This document shows, one piece after another, positions 10,601-25,600 of a stretch of DNA of 64,000 nt. The stretch is from Brachypodius melanocephalos. Lineage: Eukaryota; Chordata; Aves; Passeriformes; Pycnonotidae. The DNA lies in the NCBI GenBank assembly GCA_013398615.1, contig VZSR01001685.1:30219556-30283555 (forward strand). The letters run 5' to 3'. Below the pieces are notes generated by a model. That model searched no databases, had not been told where the DNA came from, and saw only the letters and a list, made by a program, of their open reading frames with translations. The first letter of the stretch is position 1. The number at the start of each line of letters is the position of its first letter. A program made the translations under genes and the position numbers.

Positions 10601-13600
10601 TCCCTGAGCTCGGACCTGCACACGCTCAACGCCCACTGTAACCTCATCGCCAGGATCCAAGGGCTCGATCACCTCCGGAATCTGCAGCACTTGGATCTGT
10701 CATCAAACCAGATACGCCGTATCGAGGGGCTCGGTTCCCTGGCTGAGCTGCGCACCCTGAGCTTGTCTTGTAACCTGCTGACCAAAGTGGAGGGTCTGCA
10801 ATGTTTATTTCTGTCTATTTAGCAAGTTACAAAGGTTTTCTAAGAGTCGTCTTAAAGTTTACTTCTGGAATGTTTGCATATAATTAAGGTTATACCAAGT
10901 TAGTATGGGTTAGTATGCTAACCATTTTATAAAGTAAATTTTAAGATGAGTATATATAGTCTTTCTAAGTGTTACCATAGCAAAATGCCTTAATTTAGAA
11001 GAAAGACTTGATTTTTATTTTATTATTACAGTTTAATGTCACACTTTGTAGTTGTGATCTTTGAAAGTTCACTTTGCAAGCTTTGAATTTGATGAAAGCA
11101 GAGCATTCTTCTGAAAATCCTACTGTTTCTATTTTTTCCCTCATTTTGTTTAGGACTGGAAAAACTCTTTAATTTAACTATGCTGAACTTGTCATATAAT
11201 CGCATACATGATCTCTCTGGTAAGTGATGTTGCCATGTGCTGTGCAATACAAAGCATTTGTCTCACTTTATTTTGAAAAACTTGACCAAGTGTATTTTGA
11301 GAAGTTCCTAGTGCTTCAAGTGCCAATTCACTGAATAATTCTAATAAAGGTGGCAATTGCTGCTCTTCTCAGCTTTGAAGTTTTTAACACCAAAGCTTGT
11401 TCTGAACTGGAATTTATTCTTCTGTGTTTGGTGAGGCCAAGTTTGTTCAGAAAGTAGTACAGTAAACACTTCAGACTTACTTCCAAAATATTAATATCTT
11501 TCATTTCTATAGAACAAAAATGCAACTTTACATATGATATGGAAGTTCTCTTGTATATCTCTGTTGAAATGATCAGTTGTTCTTACGATTTCATGCTACA
11601 AAATCAGGAGAACTTGAAATGGGAAATTAAAAGAATGTTAGTAACAATTTTGTTAATGAGCTTATGTTATAAAATGAAACTTCACGAAAAAGGTTTATTT
11701 TTATATGCATTGTAACAGTCAGAGATTAATCTGTTTCTTTAAAGTTAGTTCACATAACTAGCTTAAGTGCTGTACTTTGTGGTGGAGTAGCATAGGTAAT
11801 TAACATGGAGACAAGGATGTGGAGCAAGTGTTGTTCTCTCATTTCTAGTTATGATATATTATTTGCTGGACATTTTTCAACAAGATGCCATTTGTTCTAA
11901 ACTCCATAGTCTAGGACTGTAGCAGAAAACATTACTTTGGGGTTGTTTTTTTCCCTGAAATTTCCAGGATTTCAGTCACTTCATGGAACCAGACATAAGA
12001 TTAGCCACATTTACCTTCACAGCAACTGTGTAAGCAATATGAGTCACTTACTTCAGTGCATGAAGGGGCTGTGCTATTTGAGAAACCTTACACTGGAAAG
12101 AAACGGAAAAGCCAATCCAATTTGTCACACAGGAGGTATGGATCTGATCTTATGTAGATACTTTGTGCTCAGTAGGTCAGGGATTTCCTGTGAGCCCTTT
12201 TCTGAAGCTTGCAAATTCATTCATAAATTGGCCAGTCTGCAGAAATCTAAATTCTGTCAAAATTTATTCATTTTCCATTTTAAAAAATCCCTTTCCCCCC
12301 CCCCCCCATGGCATATTCTCAAAATTGTAACTTGTATGCTTTGATAAGGCTCAACATTTTCACTTGTGAGTCCAGAGAAGGGCCACCAATGTGATTAGAG
12401 GGATGGAGCACTTCTCCTATGAGGAAAGGCTGAGAGGATTGGGATTGTTCAGCCTGGAGAGAAGGCTTCAGGATGCCCTAATTGTGCCTTTGCAATATGT
12501 GAGTGGAGTCTACAAAAGGAAGGAGAGAGACTCTTTCCAAGGGCATGTAGTGACAGGGCAAGGAGGAACGGCTTCAAACTGGAGTCAGTTTAGATTAGAT
12601 ACTAGGAAAAATTTTTTTACTGTGAAGGGTGGTGAGGCACTGGAACAGGTTGCCTCTAATAGTTGTGGATACCCCATCCCTGGAAGTGTTCGCAGCCAGG
12701 TTGGATGGAGCTCTGAGCCACGTGGTCTAATGGAAGGACAGGAGTATTAATACAATAAGATGGAAAGGTGGAGAACTCAAAGAATGTGTTTAGAGATACT
12801 GAACTATATAGACAGAGGGCAGGCACAGGAAGTAGGTAGTCTGCTACTGATAGAGACCTCAAAAGAAAGGTCAGTAACAGTCAGCTTTTCCTGCTTTTCC
12901 CTCTACTTCAGTTAGCAGTGACAGACTCTAGGATCCTCTGCAGTAATCAGCATTTTTATCCAAATAGGTGCCAGGTGTTTCACTAGGCAGCATAGGGACA
13001 AGCTGGAGAATGCATGTGGATACATCATCAGTTGCCTTAGTTTGTGGTTTGGGGTCAGTTTTTCAGGCTATTAAAATGGTACACTCTAAGTTCAAACAAG
13101 TTAAATTGTAGCATCCTATAGTGGTGTAGGTTTTTTTATTTTCACTGTGTGTAAGAGGGGAAAATCTCTTATGGGAAGGTGGAAGTGGAGGATTGATGCT
13201 TTTGTGAGAGTTCAAAGATAATTTCATTACAAGAGTAGGACAGTAGGAATTACAATACAAAATAGCAAACATATCATGAGCACACAATTGATACAGGTGT
13301 AATGTATGTACAATTCAAAAGAAACATTAGAGGTTATTGAGGAAAGCCAAGTAAGGTTTTAAGTAATGTTTTTAAATGCACTCATCATGTTTTACAGATG
13401 CATTTAGGCACTAAAGAAAAGTAATAGGACTATTAAAGTTATCTGATTAACTTAGCAAATGCTACTAGTTTTCTTCTGCAAGTATTTACATACCTCTTTA
13501 TATCTCTGTCTGTGGTGGCACCTTCAAAACTGCAGTGTTCAGCAGCCCAAATTCTAATAAACAAAAAAGGGTAAATTCAGTGCTATACAGTTTCATAATG

Positions 13601-16600
13601 CCTTATTTCATTCACTGACCAAGGCTGAACTTGTCTAAGCACTTTCAGAACTTGCTTTTCCATTGCATTCAACTGTTCATCCACTTGGTACAACTGTTTG
13701 GGTGCAGTAGGCTGATGTTGAAAGGTTGTCTGTGCCATTGCAGTGTGCTGATGGTGGCTGGGAAATCCCTGTGTAGATCAGGACTAGGCAGGCAACTTCT
13801 CAATTATAATTTGTAATGTTATCTCTTGAAAGCCTTGAGTGATGAAAGGCGTGACAATTGTAGATCACTCACTACTTTTTTTCTTACATTAAAAATGCAA
13901 TGAATCATTTAAGATGACAAGGTACCTAAAATATGTCAGGCGTCTCCTTGGAAGGTTGATTTCAATTTAAATGTGTTTTTTTTCTCAAGGTTATAGAGAA
14001 ACTGTTCTTCAGTCATTGCCCCAGCTAACAGCTCTAGATGGAAGAAATATTTCTGGTGAACAAGTGGACCTGGCAGAAGAAAACTGTCCAGATTTGCAGT
14101 GTTTAGAAGACATTCTGGGCTCTTTGGTTTCATCTGGGTGCCCTTCATCCCAAGATCAGGTGCCATAGCTTGTGTGTACTGGTTTTAAAATTGACACGTT
14201 CTATTTTTATATTGCATGCAATGTATTAATGCTACAAGAGCTGTCTTTTCTTCTGACAGAACAATGTTCCCATATTGCTGGCAACACCACACATTGACCA
14301 GGCGCTGGCTCAGTTTCGGCAGCGTACGAGGATTCCAGTGCAAGGTGCCACCAGCTCCTCCACAGAGCTTGTCTCATCTTCTGAACCTGAGAAGACAGAC
14401 CTTGATAAAATACACAGTGAGATGAGGATTCAAAGGATAGAAGATCAGATTTTACAGATACTGCAAAAGGTGATTTTTTTTTCTGTGATTGCACAGCAAG
14501 TTGTTTATGAGATAAGGTGCACCTTTCTGTTAATGAAAAATTTGATGAACCAGACTAGAGCATCTCTACTGGTGTGTATGGGCTGACTGTGCTACTGTGT
14601 TTCTAATCGTTTTGAGAAGCTGGAAATAAAATAAAAAGAAGTCTTTAAAACTGAAGATTGCACTTTGTATCATGAATCATTCCATACAGAATAAAAACCA
14701 TCATGTGTGGGACTAGCAGAACTATCTGATCATGTTAGAAAATATTATTTTTTTTTAATCCTGAAACCATCAATATACTAACTGAACCAGAGTAAAAATG
14801 AAATGCACCGAAGCACCTGGATTATACAGTTGGTGAAAACTAATTTCACCAATAGGTCAGCTTGTTCATCACATATTATAGTTTGTGTTGTTAACATAGG
14901 TAACATAAATTTGTCAAGTTTGTTTGGTAGTGGTGTTTGCAAGGCTTTTTTGGTTTTAAATGCTGTGTTTGTTTTACATTTTTCACCAACTCCCTAAGGA
15001 TTTTACCAAACTTCAGGTATTTCAAATGGAAACAACTATAGGTTCTCAAGCATCCTGGATGTACTTTAGCTTTAAAACAACAAAATATTTCAGCAAGGAG
15101 GGAAGGTATTGTGAAGGTAAAGAACTGGAAGCAAATATTTAGTTTTTGTCAAAATTGTTTTGTGTGAACTTTTTTAAAAGTATAAAAATAGCACCTGAAT
15201 AAGTGATAAAAATTAGCCAATCAGAAATTGTAAAATTTGTATCTAAAACAATGATCTCTTCTTAGATATCTGATAGTTCAAGACAGGAAGCTGCTCCAAG
15301 TGCTCTCAAAGCTAAGAGAGACACAGATCCAACTTCTGAGAGTGAAAATGAGAGTGGAAAAGAGAACAGCAGAAAGGTCATGAAAGGAAGCAAGATCCCC
15401 ACTTACCGTAAAACTGCCTTATCTACAAAAGGTGATGCAAATCATCCAAAGAAAAAAATAACTGACAGGTATCCCAGTGTTTACTATATAAAGCCAAAAT
15501 GAATTAAACTGAATATTGTCAGCATGAACATAGTTTTAACTTGAAACATTTCACTGAAAGTGGTAGGTTGAGTAAATCAGGTCTGTTAATAGTGCCCCAA
15601 ACATGAGTAGCTACTGAGGCTTCATTCAGTTGTTTCTCCATATGAGCTGTTTATTTCTTCAAGTAAGAAGGAAATTGAATTGAAGATGCCAGAACAAACA
15701 CCTTCAAAATCCTAACAGCTTATATTTCCGTCTTTATTTTAAATTGTGATGACAAAAGAATTCTCCACAGATGGAACTGAGGAATTAAAAAATAAAAGAT
15801 TCATGGTGTCAGAACAATGAATATATATCCTTGATGAAGCTGAGGATGCCATAGTGATTTGTTTGAGTTATATAGTAAATATCAGAAGTGATGCGTAGAA
15901 GACAATACTAATTAGAATATATTTGTTCAGTCAGCCACTGCAGCTCTACAGCTGCTCTACTCTTATGAAATTATTTCATGTCTATGTGATTGTGAGATGG
16001 TTTTAGGTAGCATCTACTAGTTGTAACTATGTTTTTAGAGCTGAATATTTGAATTTAGCTGTTTCTGTGTTCTGATTAAAAATTATTTTCTAAATGGTTT
16101 TGAACTGTTTAGTATGCAGCTGCTACACAGAACTGTAATGTTTTTTTCATTTAAAAGTGTCTGAATCTGCTGTAACTGTTTAAACTCTGCATACAGGGAA
16201 GAGAAGAAGAGTTCCTTGAAGTGTCCATGCTCCAGTCAGAAAGACTCTCATTTTACAGTAGTGGGAAGAAAAGCTGAAATACTAGCTGTAAAACAGAGCA
16301 ATATGGAAAAAGTAGAAGAACGTAATTCAAATCCCATAGAGGAATCAACATACCGAGTAGGTTTTGCATCATTTCAAGTTAAATATATCTTCATCTGAAG
16401 CCAAACATACGTCTCCTGGTCAAACTAAAACTGGAGGTGACAAAAATAATTGCATGTAGATATTAAAAGTACCAAAAGTAGTGGAGTTGTTGTAGTGTCA
16501 ACTGGGAGAGGATGTATTTTATTTCACTTTTATGGGAGTTTTTGGCCTGGTCGCTTGCACTTTCTTCTGTCATCCATGAATTCCAGAAAGACAAAAAAGT

Positions 16601-19600
16601 CTTGTTCTACAATTATAAGTACTGTTTGTCATGTTTGGCTATGCTAGAATGTTTCCTAGTAAGTTGATGCTTATCACATTCTTGCTAAGGCACTGATTCA
16701 AGAACTGGATCAGGAGAAAGAAAGAAGGTGGAAAGCAGAGCAAGCAGAGAAGAAATTATTAGAGCATGTCAGTGAACTACAGAAGCATGCAAAAGAAGAA
16801 AAGAATATTCAGAGTATGACTCTATACACTACAGACAGGTAGGGAAACAATGCTGTAGTCTAAGCCCATTTGTTATGGGCTTTTTTTTCAGGTTCCAATA
16901 ATTCATTTTGTAAGCTTAAGAAACAAGGATAGCTTTAAACAATATACTTGGAAAATAAGGCATCAAGAAGTACTGCTAGAATTTCTCTCAGTATTACCTA
17001 GTGAAATTCCCTTCTGCAGCTTTCTTGCTGTTCTTGTCATAGAACAATATCAATATGCCACTTTCCTCCATTTCTAGCCATCACTTTCCAACCAATCTCT
17101 ATCATAACTGTACCTTCAGTTCAAGCTCTAGTAGCTGTCCCATATCATACTTCTGCCTTCTGTGTCCCAGTCTCCCTTTCCACATATACCTAGAGCGTTC
17201 TTTGCTTTTTTCTGCGCAGCACATGAGAACAAAAATGTTTCTGGCAGGCCAGAGTTGGCAATGTATAGTGCAGGGCAGGCCTAGCACATCTTCAGAGAGG
17301 TGGTTGTCACCATCCTTGTGTGTTCTGAGCAGCAGCCTTTTTTTAAAAGACCTCCTTATTTTTGGAGATGTCTGCGCCATTTATCTTAACTGCATTGTAT
17401 TTATCAAAGCCACATTTTCTTTCTTTTAGGAAAAACCAAGCCACGTGCTTCCTGAGTTACCATCTATGACTGACTCTGAATATTTCCCTTTCTTCCCTTT
17501 TTGTTTTAGATTCGCTTCCAACCTTTATTTTATACCCATCTACATTTATACCATCTTCTATAAGGGGGTTATTATATTCCTGTAAAGCAAAATAATACTG
17601 GAATGTCATTTCCTAGAAAATGTATCTATGAATTTGTCTCCATCTCAGGTTTTTTAAAATGAATCCATATAGTAATGCTACACTTGACTTAAGTAATAGT
17701 CTACATCTCTTTAAACAGTTTACTGTGACAGTGCTATAAATAGTAAAACTCAGTAAAAAACAAGATATGTTGCTACAACAGCAACTAATGCCTTTTTCTC
17801 AATGTGTTTCTCATCGAACTTATAAGTAAAATGTTTGTAATACAACTTCACTGCATTTGTTATCAGGTTAAAGGAGTTGATATTGAAAGAGAGAGATGCC
17901 AAAGCAAGACTGCAAGCAGATGTCCAACAGTTGAAAGGCGAAACTGAAAGACTTACTAATGAGCTAAATCAGGCAAGAAATAAAGAAGCAGAATATCAGA
18001 AGGCCATGCAAGCTTTAGAAGAAACACTGTCCAAGATGGAAACACAGAGGCTGCAGCAGCGAGCAGTCGAGGTAAATATTTTTCATGAGTAAATAATGCA
18101 GTGGCAACAGGGTGGCTACCACAGTCCTGAATACAAAGAAATACTAGATTTTAAAAGCACTGAGTCTGAGTTTTCCACAGTAAACCTGGGGCTTTTTTTC
18201 TGCATAGTAGTAGTTATTAACGGGTATCCATTTTAATTGTCAATTAATGTATTATTAAATGGTGGCCTTAAGATAAAGGAGAACATATACTTATGTAGTT
18301 AACACTGAGAGTTGATATTTTCTGGAAATATAGAGTGACAAAGACAAGTTTCTAAAGTTGCTAAAATCAGTAGACATCTTACTACTGGGATGGAAATCTG
18401 GTGGTTCTGTTTGTTTTGCTGATTTAAAGAATTAGATGCTTTTAATTGCAGCCAGAACAAAACAGTAATTGCTGAGAACGTTAAAGATTCTGGTTAGTTT
18501 TTGTGATGTTTTGTGTTTGGTTGGTTGGTTTTGTTTTTACAGCTGGAGAAAGATAATGATGCTTTTGTAGTCAGAGGCTCCTTGTTGAGTATACAAATAT
18601 TTAAGATCAAGATGCTGGACCAGATACTGCCATTATTTCTTTCTGAAAAACTAATTGCTGAATTTTCAGTGTCCTCCAATATCTGTTCCTTTTGTTTTTT
18701 TATATTCCTATGTTAGTTCATTCCTGTGTCACTGAACTTAGAGAAAATCAATCTTAACACATCGATCCTGAAAAGTCTTTGAACTGATAGTGTGGTGCTC
18801 TAGAAAGTGTTGTTCAGGTTCCCTGAAAGGAACGGGAATTGGGGAGTGTGCTGACAGACAAACTGCAAAATACCATCCAAGACAGCCTCTGCTGTAGGCT
18901 CTTGTTTGGGCACTTGAGTGGCTCTTATATTTCTTTATTAGCTGTAGGTAGCCTGGAGCTATAATGGAATCTAGAAGTGACCTTCAGTTTAGATCAGGTA
19001 TCTGCCTGTCAGTTTGAAAAGTACTAAATTTAGTGATTTGGAGAACAGGAAAGTGGGATTTGCATATGTGTGTATGGTTTTTTCTATCCTATAAGAATGG
19101 AAACACCTTATTGATGTATGAGGCTTTTATTTTTCCTCCAATGGGTTTGTAGAAATAAGCCATCTCTTTTGGTGGCAGGAACACTGTTTTTATTAAGGGA
19201 AGGTCTTTGTTCCTGTCTTTAAGATCCTGTAGCAGATATTCCTTAATAATTATGTTTCAAACAATAATCATGATGCTCTCAAAATTAAATCCTCTTTTTG
19301 AATGTTTTGAATTTTCAATATACCTTTGGCCTATTTTATCAATTCCAAGATTAAGAAATTCTAGAATATTTCATAGAGCTTTCTCATTGTACATCCTGGC
19401 AATTATTTTCAGTGGTAAATTATGGTTACTCCACATAGCCACCACTGTTTAAGGCCTTCAGTCAGCATTGCTAGATGACTTCTTGAAGGGATTCAAGATG
19501 AGTAAGTTTATTATGCATCTAGATGTGTACCCTATTCCCTTGTTCTTCCTTGACGTTTTTGTCAAAATGTGTTCTTGCTTGACATTTTTTAAGTGCTTCA

Positions 19601-22600
19601 ATTTAGGAGAGAATTGCTTCTCTTCTTCCACAAAACAAAGAAATACAGTGTGGTGTGTCTAAAAGTTACTCATTAAACTATTCACTAAAAGGCTTAACAT
19701 GTAGAACATAAGAACTTAGTCTTCTGAAGTGTCCTTATTTTGAATTACCATTTAATGAGTAATCAAAACCTTTGATAACTCAAAAAATGAGTTATCAAAA
19801 CCTTTTTTTTTCCATATCTTTTTTCTTCACATTGAATCAGAAAAGAGTTTTGTATTTTAAAGGCTTAAGTCTATAAAATGGAATTACTCATAAAAGCTTG
19901 CATAAAATGGAAAAAGTGGAGTATGCCATCTGGTGTTTATACTGATTCTACATTTTTTGTAAAATCATTAGAAAGCAGCTCTGTTCAGCAACTGTATGAA
20001 TCAGAAAGATGGAGATTTTTACAGAAGTGGAGTTAAAAAAATTAGGTTAATGTTGAATACATCTAAAAATGTTTTGTTTGAAACTAATACAAGTATTACA
20101 ATAAAAGAGCTTCTAATTGAGGAACTCATTCTGCCAATGCACTTCTCCAACTTCTGCAGGAGACGTTGAAGTTCTTTGCAAATTAAGTAAATGCCCTTGG
20201 TTCTTTATTAAGGTTGCTTTTTGAGTTGTAGGAAGTTAAGACTTTATTTTAAACATCCTGTCTTAAATTTCTTCAAGTGTTACAACATATTAAGAAAAAA
20301 CCAAACCAAAACCAAACAAAAAACCCCAAACGAAAAACTCCTAGAAAGCACCTGTTCCTTTGTGTTCTAGTATAAAACATGAAGACTAGATTACAGTTTT
20401 AAGAAAATCTTGCTCTTGTCTTTATGACACAGATGAAACAGGTGCAAGAAGCAGAGCTTAGAGCATCAGCTAATGAAAGAGAAGTACAGTTACTTCGAAT
20501 ATCCGTCCGACAACAGAAGGAGAAGGTGAAACAACTGCATGAGCTTCTTGTATTAAGAGAGCAAGAGCAAAGGTATGGGGTCGTTGTTTTCCTTTGACAA
20601 TTTAATAGAGATGCTCATGTTGCAAACATGTTTTGTTTAAATGTGTTCTAAAATACAGATGTGTTTTTTTGTTTGGGTTTGGTTTGTTTGGGGTTTTTTG
20701 ATTAGTGGGAGAGACGGTCTTTCTAAAAATGTAGATGTCTTTTTCTTGCTCATTTAAGAAGATCTTGTAGATTCCTGACTGGTAAGTTCCTGTAGGCAGC
20801 TTCCGGCCTTTCATGTGAACAGTCCTTGTCTTATGACTGAATTCTTTATTTTAAATACTTGATCTGTAATCCAGGCATAATCAGACAAAAATAAAATTGT
20901 ATTTGAATTACTGTGGGAAGAGCTGCATATGCTACAATAACACAAAAAAAATCAGTTACCTTCTGCACTACCTTGCTTGTTAGATGGAGGGTGAGTTACT
21001 TGCCTGGCTGTTTTCCTCTTTGAAAATTTCCTTTTTTTGGAGAATACTTGAGGCTAAGCTCTCTGGTATTCAGCTAATACAATCATATATGTGTACAAAC
21101 TATATCAAGAAGCACCATGAGGTATAGTATTACATAAGGAAGGTAATTAATAAAATAAGCTGATTAAATTTGCTAAATCTTACAAGGGAAAATGTATTCA
21201 GATACCAATAAAATTGCAGGTTTAGAAGGGAAGAATCTTACAGCTTTGCTTTGAGAACTTCCAATAATTACCTCATAAAGCTCCAAAAGATATAACAAAG
21301 GACAATGGATATTTATTTTATATTTTCTTTTGCTTTAAAGTAGATGAACAGAGTATTATTGAAGTACAGGGTACATTTGCTTCAACATTGTCCTTTTAGG
21401 TCCCTGTTGCTGTTGCTTTTCAGGTTTTGGATCTGAGTGAATAGCAGCAGTTGTTGGGTGAGGGTGTAAGGAATGACTGACTGCAAAAGAGGGTGTCTGC
21501 CTGTACAGGGCTTTTCTCTGATTCCAATGTCACTTCCAGATGTTTGTTAACAGCAAAGCAATCAAGTTCTAAATCACAGCAAAAGCACAATTGAACAATT
21601 TCTACAAAGTTTTGAATTAAAAAGTAAGGATATTCCTTTTGGTGTTTGTAACAGTAATCAACAGAATTTTCCTCATGCCAGGGTCATTGTCAGAGAAGAC
21701 TGAAGGCTGTCTGTGATATGAAGGAATTTATCCTATTTATCATGTAACACATTATCCTTGTTCAGTAAGACCAAGGAAATTAATTAAAACAGCATTGTGA
21801 GATCTCAAGTGTATGCTTGGTAATTTCAGGAAAGAGTTTGGAACCCGAGTTGCTTTAAATGGACCTGAGTTTCAAGATGCTTTGAAAAAAGAAATGGCTA
21901 AACAGGAGCAGAGGCATGAGCAGCATGTCAGAGAATTGCAGGAGAAAATTAACACGTCAAACCAGAAGTATAGAGAGTTAGAAGATGAATTTCGTTTAGC
22001 TTTAACTATTGAAGCAACAAGGTTTAAAGAGGTAAGACTAAGAGAACATCTCATCTGACACTAGGTGGGGGTTTAGTTTTCTTAAATGTGTTGGGTTTGG
22101 GTGGATATTCTGGGTGTGGTTTTTTGGTGGTTTTTTTTGGGTTGGTTTTTTATCCCTATGATCTTTGCTCCAAGGATTCATGCAAAAATACTGGTAGAAA
22201 GGTTTGAAATATCAGTGGTTAGAACAATGACAGCAAATGCCAAGTCAGCACTTAAAAACCCCAGCAATTTTGTTCATATGTAGAACTTAATCAAAACAAA
22301 TTTTAAAACCCCCTTCTGTCTGATGTTATTAATTTCTATTAAAAATATGTTGACCTTCAATTAGAATATATTCAATTACAGTAAAACCTCTCTTTTGGTT
22401 TGTGCTTTGATAAGTTTAGTGTTAAATATATATATAAGTGTATTTAATAATATAGTTCCTTATTGTGTAAATTTTCAAAATTGTATTTTGGATATATATT
22501 TTGAAACTCAAATTCAAAGTTTGCTTGCTAAATTTCTTAGAGAATTTATTTCTGTGGCTAGTATTTACATTTTTATATGTTAAATAAAATAGTAAATGCT

Positions 22601-25600
22601 TCTCCTTAAACTTGATTTTCTTTGTTTTTAAATAAGTTTTAAGTAGATGGGAGAAGAGAGGAAAGAAAAGACAGGTGGTTTACCCTTCAAATCTTTGTGT
22701 TGCAAGAAAAAAAGGCTTGAATTAACTTTGTCCTTTTGAGATTTTAATGTCAATTTTAACAGTGAGATTAAATCTAGATCCCAGGTATGATGTTTCTGCT
22801 CTGCTTCCCATCCACCCATGATTTTTTTTTTTTGTGTGTGAGGTTTTTGTTTATTTGGGGGTTTGTTATGCTTTGTTGGGCTTGGGGGTTTTTTACAAAG
22901 ATGTAGCTGGGTAGAACCAGTTTTTCAAGTTGATGTTTCATGAACAAACCAGGAAAAACCTGGTTGCAGGTACTCACTAATTTCATATACAACTGATGAA
23001 TTTCTGTGTCTTCACTTGGAATTCAAATGTCACTTATGTTTATATATTCAGTTTTTTCCAAATGTTAGCATTTTTCAAGTCTTGTCTTATAAAATTTTAG
23101 GTAAAACAGGGTTTTGAAAACATTTCCGCTGATCTAGCTGAACACAAACAAGCCCTCTTTCAGTTGGAACAAAGGGAAAAAGACATGGCAGGTCTGATCC
23201 AAGACCTGACAAATTTAGTGGAAGAACAGAAAGTAAAAATTGCAGAATTAACAAAATCAAACGAAGAAGCTACAACAAAACTAAAGGTATTTGTTTCAAA
23301 ACATTTAAACTACCTAGATTATTTTTTGTGATGTTTCATCTATAAAAATTAATGGTTCTATACAAGCTTGATTAACTAAAATACACAGATTTCCTGTTTC
23401 ACTAAAACCCAGTAGTGCACATCAGCTGTTATCCCTGCATCTTGCACTTCTATTTCTCAAACACTGCTCCCCATATAGAAAAATGTTGACTCATTCATGT
23501 TTTGGAGAGTGCACTCCTTGCCCTGTGAGCAGCAGCAGTTTGTATATATCAGCTGGCCAATCAAAACCACATTAATAGCCCTGGCCCCTTGTAAATTTAA
23601 AGAAATGGAACATGCTTCTGCATTGGTCACTGTATATGAAGTAAAAATGTAATTGAACAAATAATGCAGTGTAGTTACTAGCAGCTTAGTATCTCCTAGT
23701 TGTATAATATTAGAAGTATTATTCATTATCTGCTAATCGTCAAGTTTTAGTCTTAAATACTGTGGGCACAGTTGCTTTGTGGTACCACATGCTAGTACTA
23801 TTCTATTACCTGTAAATAACTTTTTTAAATCTTAAGGACATAACTTCTGAATGATTGTGTGATCCAGTCCAGCTTTGTGCTAAAACTTGGATGCAGTACA
23901 ACCCCTGCACAACTGTTTCTCATTTCCCCTCTACATGTTGTTGTTGTTGTTGTTAGGGTGTCCAAACATTTTGTTGTTGTACAGAATACGATTCTGCCAG
24001 TCAGTGATGCTTTTAAGAACAAAATTGAAAAATACCTGTATAGGTATTTTTTACAGCTACCTAAATAGCTGTAATCTGTAAAACAAAAAGTAGCTTAGAT
24101 AATTGAAGATACATATTTATCATTGGAAGTGAAAGTACATCCCAGCTTCTGTCTTCTTCTGATTCAGTTTTTAATATCTTTACTTTATCTTTTGCTTTTC
24201 TTGCCCTGTGCATTTATAATTCTAAACAGGTTTTTATGACATTGATACTTTAGAGTGGGTATTTAGAAGTCAATTTTACAGCTTTCTGGGATTGAAGTAT
24301 GTCTATTTGAAACAAACATTTGTGAGGTGGAGCTAGAACCCTGAATGCAAGCAGAATATTTCACAGTTAACTTAATTTGGTGTATATAAGGATTACTTTC
24401 CTAACCCCTTAGTATTGATTTGAAATTTTGAATATTGTTTTAAATGATCTTACTGTCTTTTCCCTATGTTTGTTTGTACAGTGTCAAACTGGAGAACTTG
24501 AAACTGTGGTTGAGGAGGACAAACAAAAGGCTGTTCAAGTTGAACTTCTGAAAAAGGAAAATGGAAAACTTATTTCCCAGCTGACAGCCCAGGAATCTGT
24601 GATTGATGGATTAAAAATGGAAAGAAAAATATGGGGGCAGGAGTTGGCAGAACAAGGTAAAACAGTGGGGTTTTTCTTTTGCAGACAAAATGGTGGTGTT
24701 CAAAATCTTATGTTTCAAATAAACACTCCAAAATAGTTTTAATCATGACAAGAGTCCTTGGATGCCTTCCTGATCTTATCCAGTTGTAAAGATGATGTGC
24801 AAAAATAGATGTTCTATGGCACATGGGCTGATAGAGGATCTGTGACAGCAGTTGTGGGAGTCAGCTGTGAATATAGTTTATCTGTCTCCTGAAAATGTGA
24901 AAATACCATAAAGTTGTACAAAGAACTTCTAAATGTGAAACTAGAGAAACAAGGATCTGTAAATAATATTATGTAATGCTTCTTGTCTAGCAGGGAAATC
25001 TAATGTGGAAATTTCAGTATGCATCTTAAAAGAGTGTTAAATGCTGGGAGAAAAAAAAGGAAAACATTTGGGCATTTTTCTCTATTCCTATGACTCAGCA
25101 GTACCTTGTGGTCTTTTGGGGTCTGTAAGTATTACTGTCAACTATTTTTCAGAAAAGTTTTCAAAAAAGATAGAACACAGACCTTCAGTTCGGCATTTCC
25201 TCTTAAGCGTTACCTACCTACAGATTAAATCCCTGCAGCGTTTCCAGTGGGCAAAACAGTCAATACTTTGATTTGTAAAGTTCTTACCTTTGCCTCCCCC
25301 AGCCCAATCTCCCAACATTCCAAATCTTTAAACCATCTATAAAATGAGTTGCTGTAATGTGAATATCCTGTTTTGTCCAGGAGCTCAACTTGCACAAGAT
25401 CGGGGGAAACTGGAGGCAAAAATTGAAGTTTTAACAAATGAGATTGACATGTTAAAAAAGCAAAAGGAACAGGACAGTGATACCATAAAAATTAAAAACA
25501 AAATAGTGGATGATCAGACAGAAACCATTAGGAGACTAAAAGAAGTAAGTGTCATATCTGACAATTCGTGTGCTCAACTTTCACTGCAAGTCTTAATTTT

